Assembly (NCBI GenBank): GCA_016213205.1
Contig: JACRAZ010000044.1
Location: forward strand, 1 to 40,525
DNA: 40,525 nucleotides
Source of the DNA: Burkholderiales bacterium
GTDB taxonomy: Bacteria; Pseudomonadota; Gammaproteobacteria; Burkholderiales; Burkholderiaceae_C
Direction: 5' to 3'
Positions 30,856-39,746 of this stretch are shown piece after piece. A model generated the notes under the pieces. It was not told the origin of the DNA. It did no database searches and saw nothing but the letters and a program-made list of their open reading frames with translations. The first letter of the stretch is position 1, and every line of letters begins with the position of its first letter. Made by a program: the position numbers and the translations under genes.

Positions 30856-32055
30856 ATGACGCGCACGTGCCATCTGGCCGCGCTGGCACTGGTTGCCGCG
30901 CTCTCCCTCACCGCTTGCGACAAGCTCGGCAAGGGTGCCGCCGGCGGCGCCAAGGGCGCGGCGTCCGCCGCCTCGGCGGCCGCGGCCGCCCGCCCGCTGC
31001 TGGTGTCGCCGGAGGACCTGCGCACCGTGGAGCGCAGCGTGAACGGCGGTGGCCCGGTGATCACCGGCTCGATCCAGCCCGAGCGCCGGGCCGACCTGCG
31101 CGCCGAGGTGTCCACCGTGGTGCTGCAGGTCCTGAAGGACAACGGCGAAGCCGTGCGCCGCGGCGACCTGCTGGTGCGGCTGGACGACCAATCCATCCGC
31201 GACAGCCTGGCCTCGGCCGACGAAGCCGCGCGGGCGGCTGGCCAGAGCTTCGACCAGGCCGAGCGCACGCTGGCGCGCCAGAAGACGCTGCAGGCCCAGG
31301 GCATGAGCTCGATGCAGGCGCTGGAAGACGCCGAGGTGCGGCGCAACAACGCGCAAAGCGACCTGGTGGCCGCCCGTGCCCGCGTGGCCTCGGCGCGCCA
31401 GCAGTTGCAGCGCACCGAGGTGCGCGCGCCGTTCGACGGCGTGGTCAGCGACCGCAAGGTCTCGGCCGGCGACACCGCCCAGGTGGGCAAGGAACTGCTG
31501 AAGGTGATCGACCCGGCCAGCATGCGCTTCGAGGGCCTGGTCTCGGCCGACCGCATGCAGGAGCTGAAGGTGGGGCAGCCGGTGCGCTTCCGCGTCAACG
31601 GCCTGGGCAACACCGACTTCGCCGGGCGCATCCGCCGCATCGACGCGGCCGCCAACGCCACCACCCGCCAGGTGGAGGTGCTGGTCGATTTCACGCAGGA
31701 GCCGCGTCCCCGCGTGGCGGGCCTGTACGCCGAGGGGCGGGTGGAGTCCGGCGGTGTCGAGGTGATCACGGTGCCCGAGGCCTCGGTGCAGCGGGCGGGC
31801 GACGACGCCACCGTCTGGCGCGTGAAGGATGGCCGGCTGCAGAAGCTGGCGGTCAAGCTCGGCGAGCGTGACGCGCGCCGCGGCGTGTGGGTGGTGCTGG
31901 CCGGCCTGACGGTGGGCGACCGCATCCTGCGCAACCCCTCGACCACGCTGGTCGACGGCCAGGCGGTGGAGCTCTCGGCCCCCGCCACGCCGGCCGCCGC
32001 CGCCGCGCCGGCTACCGTGGCCCCGGCCGCCTCCGTGGCCCAGGCACGCAACTGA
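30856..32055 (+). CDS. RND efflux periplasmic adaptor, lipoprotein (second pump)
   Basis: This 399-residue adaptor has a lipoprotein signal (LALVAALSLTACDK, Cys22 or nearby as lipid site), an Ala-rich linker, and a barrel-sandwich domain (RRADLRAEVSTVVLQVLKDN, GEAVRRGDLLVRLDD). An alpha-hairpin (~115-190) follows, then the second lipoyl half (TEVRAPFDGVVSDRKVSAGD) and beta-barrel and membrane-proximal domains. The C-terminus is a long Ala/Pro tail. ATG at 30856 has GGAG 8 bases upstream. It is followed 7 bp later by its RND permease, forming a two-gene unit with no outer-membrane channel gene. It is distinct in sequence from the adaptor of the first pump. The preceding 164 bp show no clear promoter. 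Confidence 0.93.
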   Translation: MTRTCHLAALALVAALSLTACDKLGKGAAGGAKGAASAASAAAAARPLLVSPEDLRTVERSVNGGGPVITGSIQPERRADLRAEVSTVVLQVLKDNGEAVRRGDLLVRLDDQSIRDSLASADEAARAAGQSFDQAERTLARQKTLQAQGMSSMQALEDAEVRRNNAQSDLVAARARVASARQQLQRTEVRAPFDGVVSDRKVSAGDTAQVGKELLKVIDPASMRFEGLVSADRMQELKVGQPVRFRVNGLGNTDFAGRIRRIDAAANATTRQVEVLVDFTQEPRPRVAGLYAEGRVESGGVEVITVPEASVQRAGDDATVWRVKDGRLQKLAVKLGERDARRGVWVVLAGLTVGDRILRNPSTTLVDGQAVELSAPATPAAAAAPATVAPAASVAQARN

Positions 32056-32062
32056 GAACGCC

Positions 32063-35000
32063 ATGTTCCTGTCCGACTTCAGCATCAAGCGGCCGGTCGC
32101 CACGGTCGTCATCATCATCACGCTGATGTGCGTGGGCCTGCTCGCGCTGAGCAAGCTGCGTGTCAACCAGATCCCGGATGTCGAGCAGCCGATGCTGCTG
32201 GTGAGCATCGCCTACCCCGGTGCCTCGCCCGACACGGTGGAGCGCGAGATCATCAACCGCATCGAGAAGGCGCTGCAAAGCATTTCCGGGGTCGACCAGA
32301 CACGCGCCACCGCGAGCGAGGGCAACGCCCGCATCATGCTGCTGTTCAAGTTCAGCAAGAACATGGTGGAGGCCGCGGACGAGGTGCGCAACGCCATCGG
32401 CACGGTGCGCCACAAGCTGCCCACCGAGATGCGCGAGCCGGTGCTGCAGCGCGTGGACCCGAGCGCGCAGCCGATCATGCAGCTCGCGCTCTCCTCCAGC
32501 GTGCAGACGCATGCCGAGATCTCCCGCCTGGCCGAGGACAAGCTGGCCGACCGCTTCCGCGGCATCAACGGCGTGGCGGTGGTCAATGTCAACGGCGCGT
32601 TGAAGCGCGAGCTGAGCGTGCTGCTGCGCGCCGAGAAGCTGCGCGAGTTCAATGTCTCGGTCACCGAGGTGGTGGCCGCGCTGCGCGCGCACAACACCAC
32701 CGCGCCGGTGGGCAAGGTGCGCGGCACGCTGGAAGACCAGAGCATCCGGCTGGTGGGCCGGCTCGAATCGCCGGCCGAGTTCCAGCAGATCGTGGTCAAG
32801 CGCCGCGGCGAGGAAACCATCCGCCTGGGCCAGATCGCCAGCGTGAGCGACGGCTTTGCCGAGCTGTCGGGCTTCAGCGTGCGCAACGGCCACCCGAACG
32901 TGGGCCTGTCGGTCACCCGCTCGCGCGAGGCCAGCACCGTGTCGGTGGCCAACGAGGTGCGCAAGCTGGTGGAGGACATCAACAAGACCCTGCCCACCGG
33001 CACCCGGCTCGAGGTGACGCAGGACGGCGGCAAGGATGCACAGAGCAGCCTGGACAACGTGGTGCACGCGCTGGTGTTCGGTGCCGGCCTGACGATCCTG
33101 GTGGTCTACCTGTTCCTGAACTCGTGGCGTTCCACGCTGATCACCGCGTTGAGCCTGCCCACCTCGGTGGTGGCGGCCTTCATCGCGGTGTGGCTGTGCG
33201 GGTTCACGCTCAACTTCATGAGCCTGCTGGGCCTGTCGCTGGCCATCGGCGTGCTGATCGACGACGCGATCGTGGTGCGCGAGAACATCGTGCGCCACAT
33301 GGAGCTGGGTGAAGACCGGCGCACCGCCGCATTGCGCGGCACCGCCGAAATCGGCCTGGCGGTGGCGGCCACCACGTTCTCCATCGTGGCGGTGTTCGTG
33401 CCGGTGGGCTTCATGCCCGGCGTCTCGGGCGAATGGTTCCGGCCCTTCGGCCTCACGGTGGTGGCCTCGGTGCTGGTGAGCCTGTTCATCAGCTTCACGC
33501 TGGACCCCATGCTCTCGGCCTACTGGGGCGACCCGCCGGGGCACCACCTCGAACCCAAGCGCGGCCTGAGCAAGCTGCTGGCCGGCTTCAACGCCTGGTT
33601 CGACCACCAGGCCGACCGCTACGGCACCGTGATCGCCTGGGCGCTGCACCACCGGGCCTGGATGTTCCTGTTCGCGTTTGCCAGCCTGGTGGGCGCGGTG
33701 GCGCTGCAGGTCAAGTTCGGCGGCTCGAGCTTCCTGCCCAGTTCCGACTACGGCACGCTGGCCATCGAGGTGCGCACGCCGGCCAGCAGCAGCCTCGAGT
33801 ACGCGCGGCTCAAGGTGGAGGCCGCCGCCACGCTGGCGCGCACGCTGCCCGAAACCAAGGCCACCAACAGCAACGTCAACCCGGGCGGCGGGCGCATCTA
33901 CGTGGACATCGGCAAGAGCACCCAGCGCAAGCGCTCGGCCATCGCCGTGGCGGCCGAGCTGCGCACGCTCACCGCACGCCTGGTGGGCGCCGAATACACG
34001 GTGCTGGACGACCTGAACAACGGCGCGCAGAAGCCGGTGCAGATCCGCTTCTCGGGCACCGATTCGCGCCGCCTGCTCGACATCACCAACCGCTTCATGG
34101 ACCAGCTGCGCCGCGTGCCCGGCGCGGTGGACGTGGGCCTGTCGGAGCAGGACCCGCAGGACGAGCTCAAGATCGAGCTCGACCGCGGCCTGGCCAATGC
34201 GCTGGGCATCTCGGTGAACGACGCGGCGCAGGCGCTGCGCGTGGCCTTTGCCGGCATCGAGGTGGGCGACTGGATCGACCCCACCGGCGAGGCGCGCGAC
34301 GTGGCGGTGCGCCTGCACCCGGACGACCGGGTCGAGGCCGGCAACATCGAGCGCCTGCCGATCGCGGTGAGCGGCAGCAACCGCATGGTGCCGCTGGAGC
34401 AGATCGCCACCGTCACCATGGGCAAGGGCCCCTCGCAGATCCAGCATGCCGACGGGCGGCGCACCATCACCGTCTCGGCCAATGCGCAGGGCCGCTCGCC
34501 CGGCGAGGTGACGGCCGAGGCGCTGAAGCTCGCGAAGGCGATGGACTTCCCGCCCGGCTTCGGGCTGGAGCTCGCCGGCGCCTCGCGCGACCAGCAGGAG
34601 GTGTTCCGCGAGATGGCCATCGCGCTGGTGATGGGCGTGGCGCTGATGTACCTGATCCTGGTGATGCAGTTCGGCTCCTTCACCGCGCCGCTGGCGGTGA
34701 TGATCTCGCTGCCGCTCAGCCTGATCGGCGTGGTGCTCGCGCTGCTGATGACCGGCGGCACGCTGAACCTGATGAGCTTCATCGGCGTGATCATGCTGAT
34801 GGGCCTGGTGGCCAAGAACGCGATCCTGCTGCTCGATGCCGCCCGCGCACTGGAGGCCGAGGGCATGGAGCGCGAGGAGGCCCTGATGGCCGCCGGCCGC
34901 AAGCGCCTGCGGCCGATCCTGATGACCACCTTCGCGCTGATCGCCGGCATGCTGCCGGTGGCCATCGGCGTGGGCGAGGGCGGCGAGTTCTATCGCCCGA

Positions 35001-35284
35001 TGGCCGTGGCCATTATCGGCGGCACGATCACCTCCACCTTCCTCACGCTGCTGGTGATCCCGAGCTTCTACGATTCGATCGAGATCAAGCGCGATTCGGC
35101 GATCGCCAAGTTCCAGGCCCGCAGCCAGCGCTGGAACCCCTTCGTGGCCTTCGTGCTCACGCTGGGCGAGGCGCTGCTCACGCTGGTGCTGGTGCGGTTC
35201 GTGTTCCGGATCGTGATGCGCCTGGCGCGGCTGGTGTTTCGGCGTGATGACACGGTCGGGCCGGCGGTGCCCCTGTCTCGGTAG
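32063..35284 (+). CDS. RND-family multidrug efflux permease (second pump, HAE-1 type)
   Basis: This 1,073-residue inner-membrane pump starts with the typical MFLSDFSIKRPVATVVIIIT, where the first TM follows the FSIKRPV motif. It has the IGVLIDDAIVVRENIVRH relay in TM4 with both Asp residues, FVPVGFMPGVSGEWFRPFG, and in the second half FGSFTAPLAVMISLPLSLIG and GLVAKNAILLLDAARALE. Length and motifs fit AcrB/MexB-like HAE-1 transporters, though it is slightly longer at the C-terminus (extra hydrophobic helix ~1015-1045). It is coupled to the adaptor upstream (7-bp gap). The substrate is not evident. The glutamate-cysteine ligase gene follows 84 bp later and may be separate. Confidence 0.94.
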   Translation: MFLSDFSIKRPVATVVIIITLMCVGLLALSKLRVNQIPDVEQPMLLVSIAYPGASPDTVEREIINRIEKALQSISGVDQTRATASEGNARIMLLFKFSKNMVEAADEVRNAIGTVRHKLPTEMREPVLQRVDPSAQPIMQLALSSSVQTHAEISRLAEDKLADRFRGINGVAVVNVNGALKRELSVLLRAEKLREFNVSVTEVVAALRAHNTTAPVGKVRGTLEDQSIRLVGRLESPAEFQQIVVKRRGEETIRLGQIASVSDGFAELSGFSVRNGHPNVGLSVTRSREASTVSVANEVRKLVEDINKTLPTGTRLEVTQDGGKDAQSSLDNVVHALVFGAGLTILVVYLFLNSWRSTLITALSLPTSVVAAFIAVWLCGFTLNFMSLLGLSLAIGVLIDDAIVVRENIVRHMELGEDRRTAALRGTAEIGLAVAATTFSIVAVFVPVGFMPGVSGEWFRPFGLTVVASVLVSLFISFTLDPMLSAYWGDPPGHHLEPKRGLSKLLAGFNAWFDHQADRYGTVIAWALHHRAWMFLFAFASLVGAVALQVKFGGSSFLPSSDYGTLAIEVRTPASSSLEYARLKVEAAATLARTLPETKATNSNVNPGGGRIYVDIGKSTQRKRSAIAVAAELRTLTARLVGAEYTVLDDLNNGAQKPVQIRFSGTDSRRLLDITNRFMDQLRRVPGAVDVGLSEQDPQDELKIELDRGLANALGISVNDAAQALRVAFAGIEVGDWIDPTGEARDVAVRLHPDDRVEAGNIERLPIAVSGSNRMVPLEQIATVTMGKGPSQIQHADGRRTITVSANAQGRSPGEVTAEALKLAKAMDFPPGFGLELAGASRDQQEVFREMAIALVMGVALMYLILVMQFGSFTAPLAVMISLPLSLIGVVLALLMTGGTLNLMSFIGVIMLMGLVAKNAILLLDAARALEAEGMEREEALMAAGRKRLRPILMTTFALIAGMLPVAIGVGEGGEFYRPMAVAIIGGTITSTFLTLLVIPSFYDSIEIKRDSAIAKFQARSQRWNPFVAFVLTLGEALLTLVLVRFVFRIVMRLARLVFRRDDTVGPAVPLSR

Positions 35285-35368
35285 CACAACCGGCTTTGGC
35301 CCTGCACAAGCGGCAGAACGGCTGCCCGTGCTAACTTCGCCCCCCACACAAAACCAACGGGGCGAGAC

Positions 35369-36889
35369 ATGGGCCTGCAGCAAGCATTGAGCGCACTGTC
35401 GCTCGACAGGCTCCAGGGCATCCGCCGCGGGCTCGAGAAGGAAAGCCTGCGCTCGGATGTGCAGGGCGAACTGGCGGCCACGCCGCATCCCGCGGCACTG
35501 GGCTCGGCGCTGAAGCATCCGCGCATCACCACCGATTTCAGCGAGTCGCAGCTCGAGTTCATCACCGGCGTGCACGCCACGCCGGAAGCCTGCCTGGCCG
35601 AGCTGACCCAGATCCACCAGGCCGCCTACCGCGCCATCGGCGACGAGATGCTGTGGGTGGCCAGCATGCCCTGCGGCCTGCCCTCGGACGAGAACATCCC
35701 GATCGGGCGCTACGGCACCTCCAACGTGGGCCGCGCCAAGAGCGTGTACCGCATGGGCCTGGGGCACCGCTACGGCCGCCGCATGCAGACGATCTCGGGC
35801 ATCCACTACAACTGGTCGATGCCCGGCCTGGGCAGCGACGACTACTTCGCGCTGATCCGCAATTTCCGCCGCCAGTCCTTCGTGCTGCTGCTGCTCACCG
35901 GGGCCTCGCCGGCGGTGTGCGCCAGCTTCGTGGAAGGCCGCCCGCACCAGCTGCAGGCGCTGGCCCCGCACACGCTGGGCCTGCCGCACGCCACCTCGCT
36001 GCGCATGGGGCGGCTGGGCTACCAGAGCGACGCGCAGGCCACGCTGAGCGTCAGCTACAACAGCCTGGAGAGTTTTGCCGCCTCGCTGCAGGACGCGATG
36101 ACGCGGCCCTACCCGGCATACGAGACGCTCGGCGTGCGCAACCCGGGTGGCGAGTACAACCAGCTCGCCACCAGCCTGCTGCAGATCGAGAACGAGTTCT
36201 ACGGCACCATCCGCCCCAAGCGCACCATCCGCCCCGGCGAGCGCCCGCTGCACGCGATGCGCGAGCGTGGGGTCGAGTATGTCGAGGTGCGCTGCATGGA
36301 CCTCGATCCGTTCGAGCCGGTGGGCATCAACACCCAGACCATGCGGCTGATCGACATCTTTCTGCTGCACTGCCTGCTGGGCGCGAGCCCGCCGGACACG
36401 CCGGACGAGATCGCCGCGCTGGCGCGCAACCAGCACCGCGCGGCCGAGCAGGGGCGCGCACCGGGGCTGATGCTCGAGCGTGGCGGGCGTGAGGTGGCGC
36501 TGGTGGACTGGTGCGACGAGGTGCTGGCGCAGTGCGTGCCCATCGCCGCGCGGCTGGACGAGGCCCACGGCGGCGCGGCCTACCGCGAGGCGCTGGCGGC
36601 CGCGCGTGCGCGCCTGGCGGCACTGGACAGCACGCCCTCGGCGCGGGTGCTGGCCGTGATGGCGCAGGACTTCGCCGGCTCGCACACGGCCTTCGTGGCG
36701 GCGCAGTCGTTGCATACCAAGGCCGAACTGCTGGCCTTGCCCTACCCGGCCGAGCTGGCGATGCAGTTCGAGCAGATGGCCCGGCAGTCGGTGGCCGACC
36801 AGCGTGCGCAGGAGGCGGCCGACACCCTGCCGTTCGAGGCCTTCAGGCTGCAGTACCTCGCGGCGGCGCAGCTCGGGCTGGGCGTCTAG
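35369..36889 (+). CDS. gshA: Glutamate-cysteine ligase
   Basis: This 506-residue cytosolic enzyme catalyses the first, ATP-dependent step of glutathione synthesis, joining glutamate and cysteine. Characteristic type-1 (E. coli-like) segments are IRRGLEKESLR, HPRITTDFSESQLEFITG, MPCGLPSDENIPIGRYGTSN, GRRMQTISGIHYNWSMP, IRPKRTIRPGERPLHAMRER and YVEVRCMDLDPFEPVG, which together hold the ATP, magnesium and substrate residues. The length agrees with E. coli GshA (518). ATG at 35369 is preceded by a GGGGCGAG stretch as ribosome-binding site. It is likely monocistronic, with a convergent gene downstream and a 92-bp GC-rich gap with no clear terminator. Other thiol-linked genes in the window are consistent with a glutathione-using cell. 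Confidence 0.96.
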   Translation: MGLQQALSALSLDRLQGIRRGLEKESLRSDVQGELAATPHPAALGSALKHPRITTDFSESQLEFITGVHATPEACLAELTQIHQAAYRAIGDEMLWVASMPCGLPSDENIPIGRYGTSNVGRAKSVYRMGLGHRYGRRMQTISGIHYNWSMPGLGSDDYFALIRNFRRQSFVLLLLTGASPAVCASFVEGRPHQLQALAPHTLGLPHATSLRMGRLGYQSDAQATLSVSYNSLESFAASLQDAMTRPYPAYETLGVRNPGGEYNQLATSLLQIENEFYGTIRPKRTIRPGERPLHAMRERGVEYVEVRCMDLDPFEPVGINTQTMRLIDIFLLHCLLGASPPDTPDEIAALARNQHRAAEQGRAPGLMLERGGREVALVDWCDEVLAQCVPIAARLDEAHGGAAYREALAAARARLAALDSTPSARVLAVMAQDFAGSHTAFVAAQSLHTKAELLALPYPAELAMQFEQMARQSVADQRAQEAADTLPFEAFRLQYLAAAQLGLGV

Positions 36890-36981
36890 GGCCTGCCCAC
36901 ACGACCGCGCTGACGGCGTGATGCCGGGCCGGTGTGGTGGCGCGCCGCGCGCGGGCCGGCGCCGGGCCGGCGGGTGGCCGC

Positions 36982-37470
36982 TCAGGCCGGCGGCTTTGCG
37001 CGGCGGCCGCGGATGACGTCGGGTGTCCTGTCGGCCTTGGGCAGTGCAGGATCGAGCCGCATCCACGCGGGGGCCCGCGGCGCCCAGGTGTCGATGCTGG
37101 GCATGAACCAGCGGGCGTCGTCCAGGCTGCCCGGCTTGATCGCGATGTAGCCGGGCGCCACCTCGCCCGTGGCGAACAGCGGCGTGCCGCAATCGGCGCA
37201 GAAGCTGCGGTCGGTGAAGCGGCCGGAATCACCGGCGCTGCGGTGGGCGCGTGGCGCGCCCTGCAGCACACGCAGCGCGGCGGCGCGCACCAGCGCCACG
37301 GTGACGAAGGTGCCGCCGCTGGCGCGCTGGCAATCCCGGCAGTGGCAGTTGAACATCGCCAGCGGCGCTTCGCTGCAGGTGTAGCGCACGGCGCCGCAGG
37401 CGCACCCGCCGTGGAACGGCAGCACGAGCGTGGCCGCCGCGTTGCCGGCTTCGGGCGGTATCGGGATCAC
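36982..37470 (-). CDS. GFA-family (glutathione-dependent formaldehyde-activating enzyme-like) protein
   Basis: This 162-residue zinc protein has the GFA fold motifs HGGCACGAVRYTCSEAPLAM, FNCHCRDCQRASGGTFVTVA and FTDRSFCADCGTPLFA. These supply the CxC, CxHCxxC and CxxC cysteines that bind two zinc ions. Members adopt the Gfa/CENP-V fold; only a few have proven activity on S-hydroxymethylglutathione, so the reaction is uncertain. The start is GTG at 37470, overlapping the stop of the alpha/beta hydrolase gene by 4 bases (GTGA), so the two genes form a coupled pair. The first ~18 residues precede the fold. A convergent gshA lies downstream. Confidence 0.9.
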   Translation of the reverse strand: MIPIPPEAGNAAATLVLPFHGGCACGAVRYTCSEAPLAMFNCHCRDCQRASGGTFVTVALVRAAALRVLQGAPRAHRSAGDSGRFTDRSFCADCGTPLFATGEVAPGYIAIKPGSLDDARWFMPSIDTWAPRAPAWMRLDPALPKADRTPDVIRGRRAKPPA

Positions 37471-38483
37471 CGCTGCGCCAATGCGATGGACAGCGCCGGT
37501 GCGTCGCGCTCGATGGCCGTCAGCAGCACCGGCCACACCTTCTCGCCCACCCCGGGCCGGAACGCGCCGAAGTGGCCGAGCTGCGTGATGCCCAGCTTCT
37601 TCGGCACCAGCTCGTGCCGGCGCACGCGGGCGGCCTGGTACTCGGCCGCCAGCGCATCGACCGCGGGCGCGGGGCCGTAGGTCAGGTCGTCGCTCACGTT
37701 CCACAGGTGGGCGGTGCCGGCAAAGCGGCGATAGCCTTGCAGGTGAGCGGCCAGCGACGGGTCGGTGAAGAGGTAGCCCCGCCGGCGGCCCCAGCGCGCC
37801 CATTCCAGCGCCACCTGCTTGGGCAGGCCATCGCCGCGGCCGCCCAGGGCCCAGCCCGGCGCGCGGCCGAACAGGTGGCTCACCAGCGGCAGCATCAGGT
37901 GGAAGTAGGCGCCGGTGACCCAGCGGTGGCGGCCCGGCCAGTTGCGCCAGTCGCCCGATTGCGCGCCCAGCGTCAGCAGTGCGTCGGCGCGCTCGAAGCC
38001 ACGCGCCAGCCCGGCCGCGTTGCCGCCGAAGGAGTGGCCCACCACCAGCAGCGGCAGGCCGCGTGGCGCGCGCCGGCGCTCGGCTTCGGCCAGCGCGGTG
38101 CTCATGTCCAGCAGCGCCCAGTCGCGCATGCGGCTGCGGTCGGCGCGCACCGGGCCGCGCAGCGATTCGCCGATGCCGCGGTAGTCGTAGGTCAGCACCG
38201 CATAGCCCCGGCGCGCGAGCCAGGCCGCGAAGTGGCGGTAGTAACGCTGCGGCACGCCGGTGGCCGGGCTCACCAGCGCCACCGCGCGGGCGGGCGTCGG
38301 GGGCTCGTACCAGCGCGCGGCCAGCGGCGTGCCGTCTTCGCACAGCAGGGTGTGGGGGGCCGGCAGCGCTTCGCCGCCGGGGTGGGTGGCCGGCAGGTCC
38401 GGGGCGGCGCCGGCCGGCAGGGCCAGGCCAGGGCAGGCGGCTTCAAGGGCGGCCAGGTCGGGGGAGGCAGGGGTGGAGGGCAT
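37467..38483 (-). CDS. Alpha/beta hydrolase
   Basis: This 338-residue hydrolase-fold protein has GYAVLTYDYRGIGES (strand and oxyanion region) and the nucleophile elbow VVGHSFGGNAAGLARG (Ser151). A late His is expected in QLGHFGAFRPG near residue 310, matching the Ser-His arrangement of esterases, lipases and related enzymes. No signal peptide or TM helix is seen, so it is probably cytosolic. ATG at 38483 is chosen; GTG at 38492 is a possible alternative. It is translationally coupled to the GFA gene (GTGA) and divergent from a LysR regulator across a 64-bp gap with a clear inverted repeat. The substrate is unknown. Confidence 0.88.
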   Translation of the reverse strand: MPSTPASPDLAALEAACPGLALPAGAAPDLPATHPGGEALPAPHTLLCEDGTPLAARWYEPPTPARAVALVSPATGVPQRYYRHFAAWLARRGYAVLTYDYRGIGESLRGPVRADRSRMRDWALLDMSTALAEAERRRAPRGLPLLVVGHSFGGNAAGLARGFERADALLTLGAQSGDWRNWPGRHRWVTGAYFHLMLPLVSHLFGRAPGWALGGRGDGLPKQVALEWARWGRRRGYLFTDPSLAAHLQGYRRFAGTAHLWNVSDDLTYGPAPAVDALAAEYQAARVRRHELVPKKLGITQLGHFGAFRPGVGEKVWPVLLTAIERDAPALSIALAQR

Positions 38484-38499
38484 GGCGGCCACTCTAGAC

Positions 38500-38541
38500 A
38501 GTCAACTCCTGGTTGACTAGACGCCAAACCGTTGACATATT
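38500..38541 (+). promoter_or_regulatory. Inverted-repeat operator and overlapping promoter, hydrolase/LysR gap
   Basis: AGTCAAC (38500-38506), TCCTG, GTTGACT (38512-38518) form a perfect 7-bp inverted repeat. TTGACT (38513-38518) and CATATT (38536-38541), 17 bp apart, make a plausible promoter for the LysR gene, with its -35 inside the repeat. Transcription would then begin about at the ATG (38548). The mirror-image TTGACT faces the hydrolase gene. Confidence 0.5.
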
Positions 38542-38547
38542 GGTTCC

Positions 38548-39525
38548 ATGAGCTCACCAATCAGGACCACCCGGGTGGCCACGCCGGCGGCCGCCACCCA
38601 CCAGGAGCGCCGGCGCAGCGCGCAGGTGGCGCTTGACGCCAACGCGCTGGAGCTGTTTGCGCGCGTGGTGGCGGCCGGCAGCTTTGCCGAGGCGGCGCGG
38701 CGCCTGGGCCTCACCCGCGCGGCGGTGAGCCGGCGCATCGCCGCCATCGAGCAGCAGGCCGGCACCACGCTGCTGGCGCGCACCACGCGGTCGCTGGGCC
38801 TCACCGAAGCCGGGCGCCGGCTGGCCGGCCATGCACGCGGCGTGCTGGAGGCCGCCGATGGCGCGCGCCGCAGCGTGCGCAGCGGGCGCGGTGCGCTGGA
38901 AGGGCGCTTGCGCATCACCGCGGTGCCCAGCTTCGGCCGCGTGGTGCTGGTGCCGCTGCTCGCGCGCTTCCAGGCCCGGCACCCGGCGGTGCGGTTCGAG
39001 CTGGTGTTTTCCGACCGCACGGTGGACCTGCTGCGCGAGGGCATCGACGTGGCCTTCCGCCTCACCCGCAGGCCGCCGCCGGACTGGCTGGCGCAGCCGG
39101 TGATGCGGCTGCGGGTGGGCGCCTATGCGGCGCCGGCGCTGCTGCCGGCGCCGCTGCCGGGGCCGGCGGCGCTGGCACGCCAGCGCTGCCTGGTGCTGGG
39201 GGCGGCGGTGGAGGGGGTGCCGCTGCTGTGGCACTCCGACCAGGGCGCGCCGGCCTGCACGGTGGAGGTGGCGCCCGACACCTGGTCGGACGACATGGAC
39301 ACGCTGGTGGCGCTGGCGCGGGCCGGTGGCGGCGTGGTCTTCGCGCCCGACTACTGCGTGCGCGACGACCTGCTCGCGGGCCGGCTGGTCGACGTGCTGC
39401 CCGGCTGGCGCCTGCCGGTGGCCGAGGGCGACACGCTGCAGGCGCTGACCCTGCCGCTGGCCACCGCGCCGCGCAGCGCACGCGAGCTGGTGGCCTATGT
39501 GCGCGAAGCCTGCACCGCAGGCTGA
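38548..39525 (+). CDS. LysR-family transcriptional regulator
   Basis: This 325-residue LysR protein has an unusual ~30-residue N-terminal extension (MSSPIRTTRVATPAAATHQE). The helix-turn-helix follows (LELFARVVAAGSFAEAARRL, GLTRAAVSRRIAAIEQQAG, LARTTRSLGLTEAG), then the effector domain from ~110 (EGRLRITAVPSFGRVVL; DLLREGIDVAFRL). ATG at 38548 is the first start, but no ribosome-binding site precedes it and the predicted transcript may begin there, so a leaderless message or a later start is possible. It is divergent from the alpha/beta hydrolase-GFA pair, its likely target. Its last codons and stop lie inside a 44-bp tandem repeat. Confidence 0.92.
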   Translation: MSSPIRTTRVATPAAATHQERRRSAQVALDANALELFARVVAAGSFAEAARRLGLTRAAVSRRIAAIEQQAGTTLLARTTRSLGLTEAGRRLAGHARGVLEAADGARRSVRSGRGALEGRLRITAVPSFGRVVLVPLLARFQARHPAVRFELVFSDRTVDLLREGIDVAFRLTRRPPPDWLAQPVMRLRVGAYAAPALLPAPLPGPAALARQRCLVLGAAVEGVPLLWHSDQGAPACTVEVAPDTWSDDMDTLVALARAGGGVVFAPDYCVRDDLLAGRLVDVLPGWRLPVAEGDTLQALTLPLATAPRSARELVAYVREACTAG

Positions 39526-39603
39526 TGCGCCGATCCTGCGTCGTGCGCGAAGCCTGCGCCGCAGGCTGATGCGCCGATCCTGCGTCGTGCGCGAAGCCTG
39601 CGC
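39499..39603. repeat. 44-bp tandem repeat with hairpins at the LysR 3' end
   Basis: Units run 39499-39542 and 39543-39586, followed by a partial third (39587-39603). Units 1 and 2 differ at the hairpin loop (ACC versus GCC) and at the first bases past the shared core. Each full unit holds a 7-bp stem, AGCCTGC/GCAGGCT (39507-39523 and 39551-39567). The first unit includes the LysR stop codon (39523-39525), so the duplication copied the gene's end. The stems could act as tandem terminators. Confidence 0.85.
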
Positions 39604-39746
39604 CGGCGCCTGACGCGCCAGGCGAGCGGCCAGCGCGGCCCGCTCACCCACCGCGCGCGTGCGTGGCGCACGCACAATCGTGGCCGCAACGCCGGGGCAC
39701 CGGGGTGTTGCACCGCCGTCCAAGCCTGGTGCCGTGGGAGCCGCCC

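Noticed and set aside
32012..37192. Reverse-strand open frame of over 1,700 codons
   Set aside because: It lies opposite the second RND permease and gshA, which have clear family motifs. The reverse translation is His/Gln/Arg/Ala-rich with no domain, a normal artefact of high-GC codon bias.
39499..39603. 44-bp repeats as a CRISPR array
   Set aside because: The units are directly adjacent with no spacers, only two and a part copies exist, and one overlaps a coding region.
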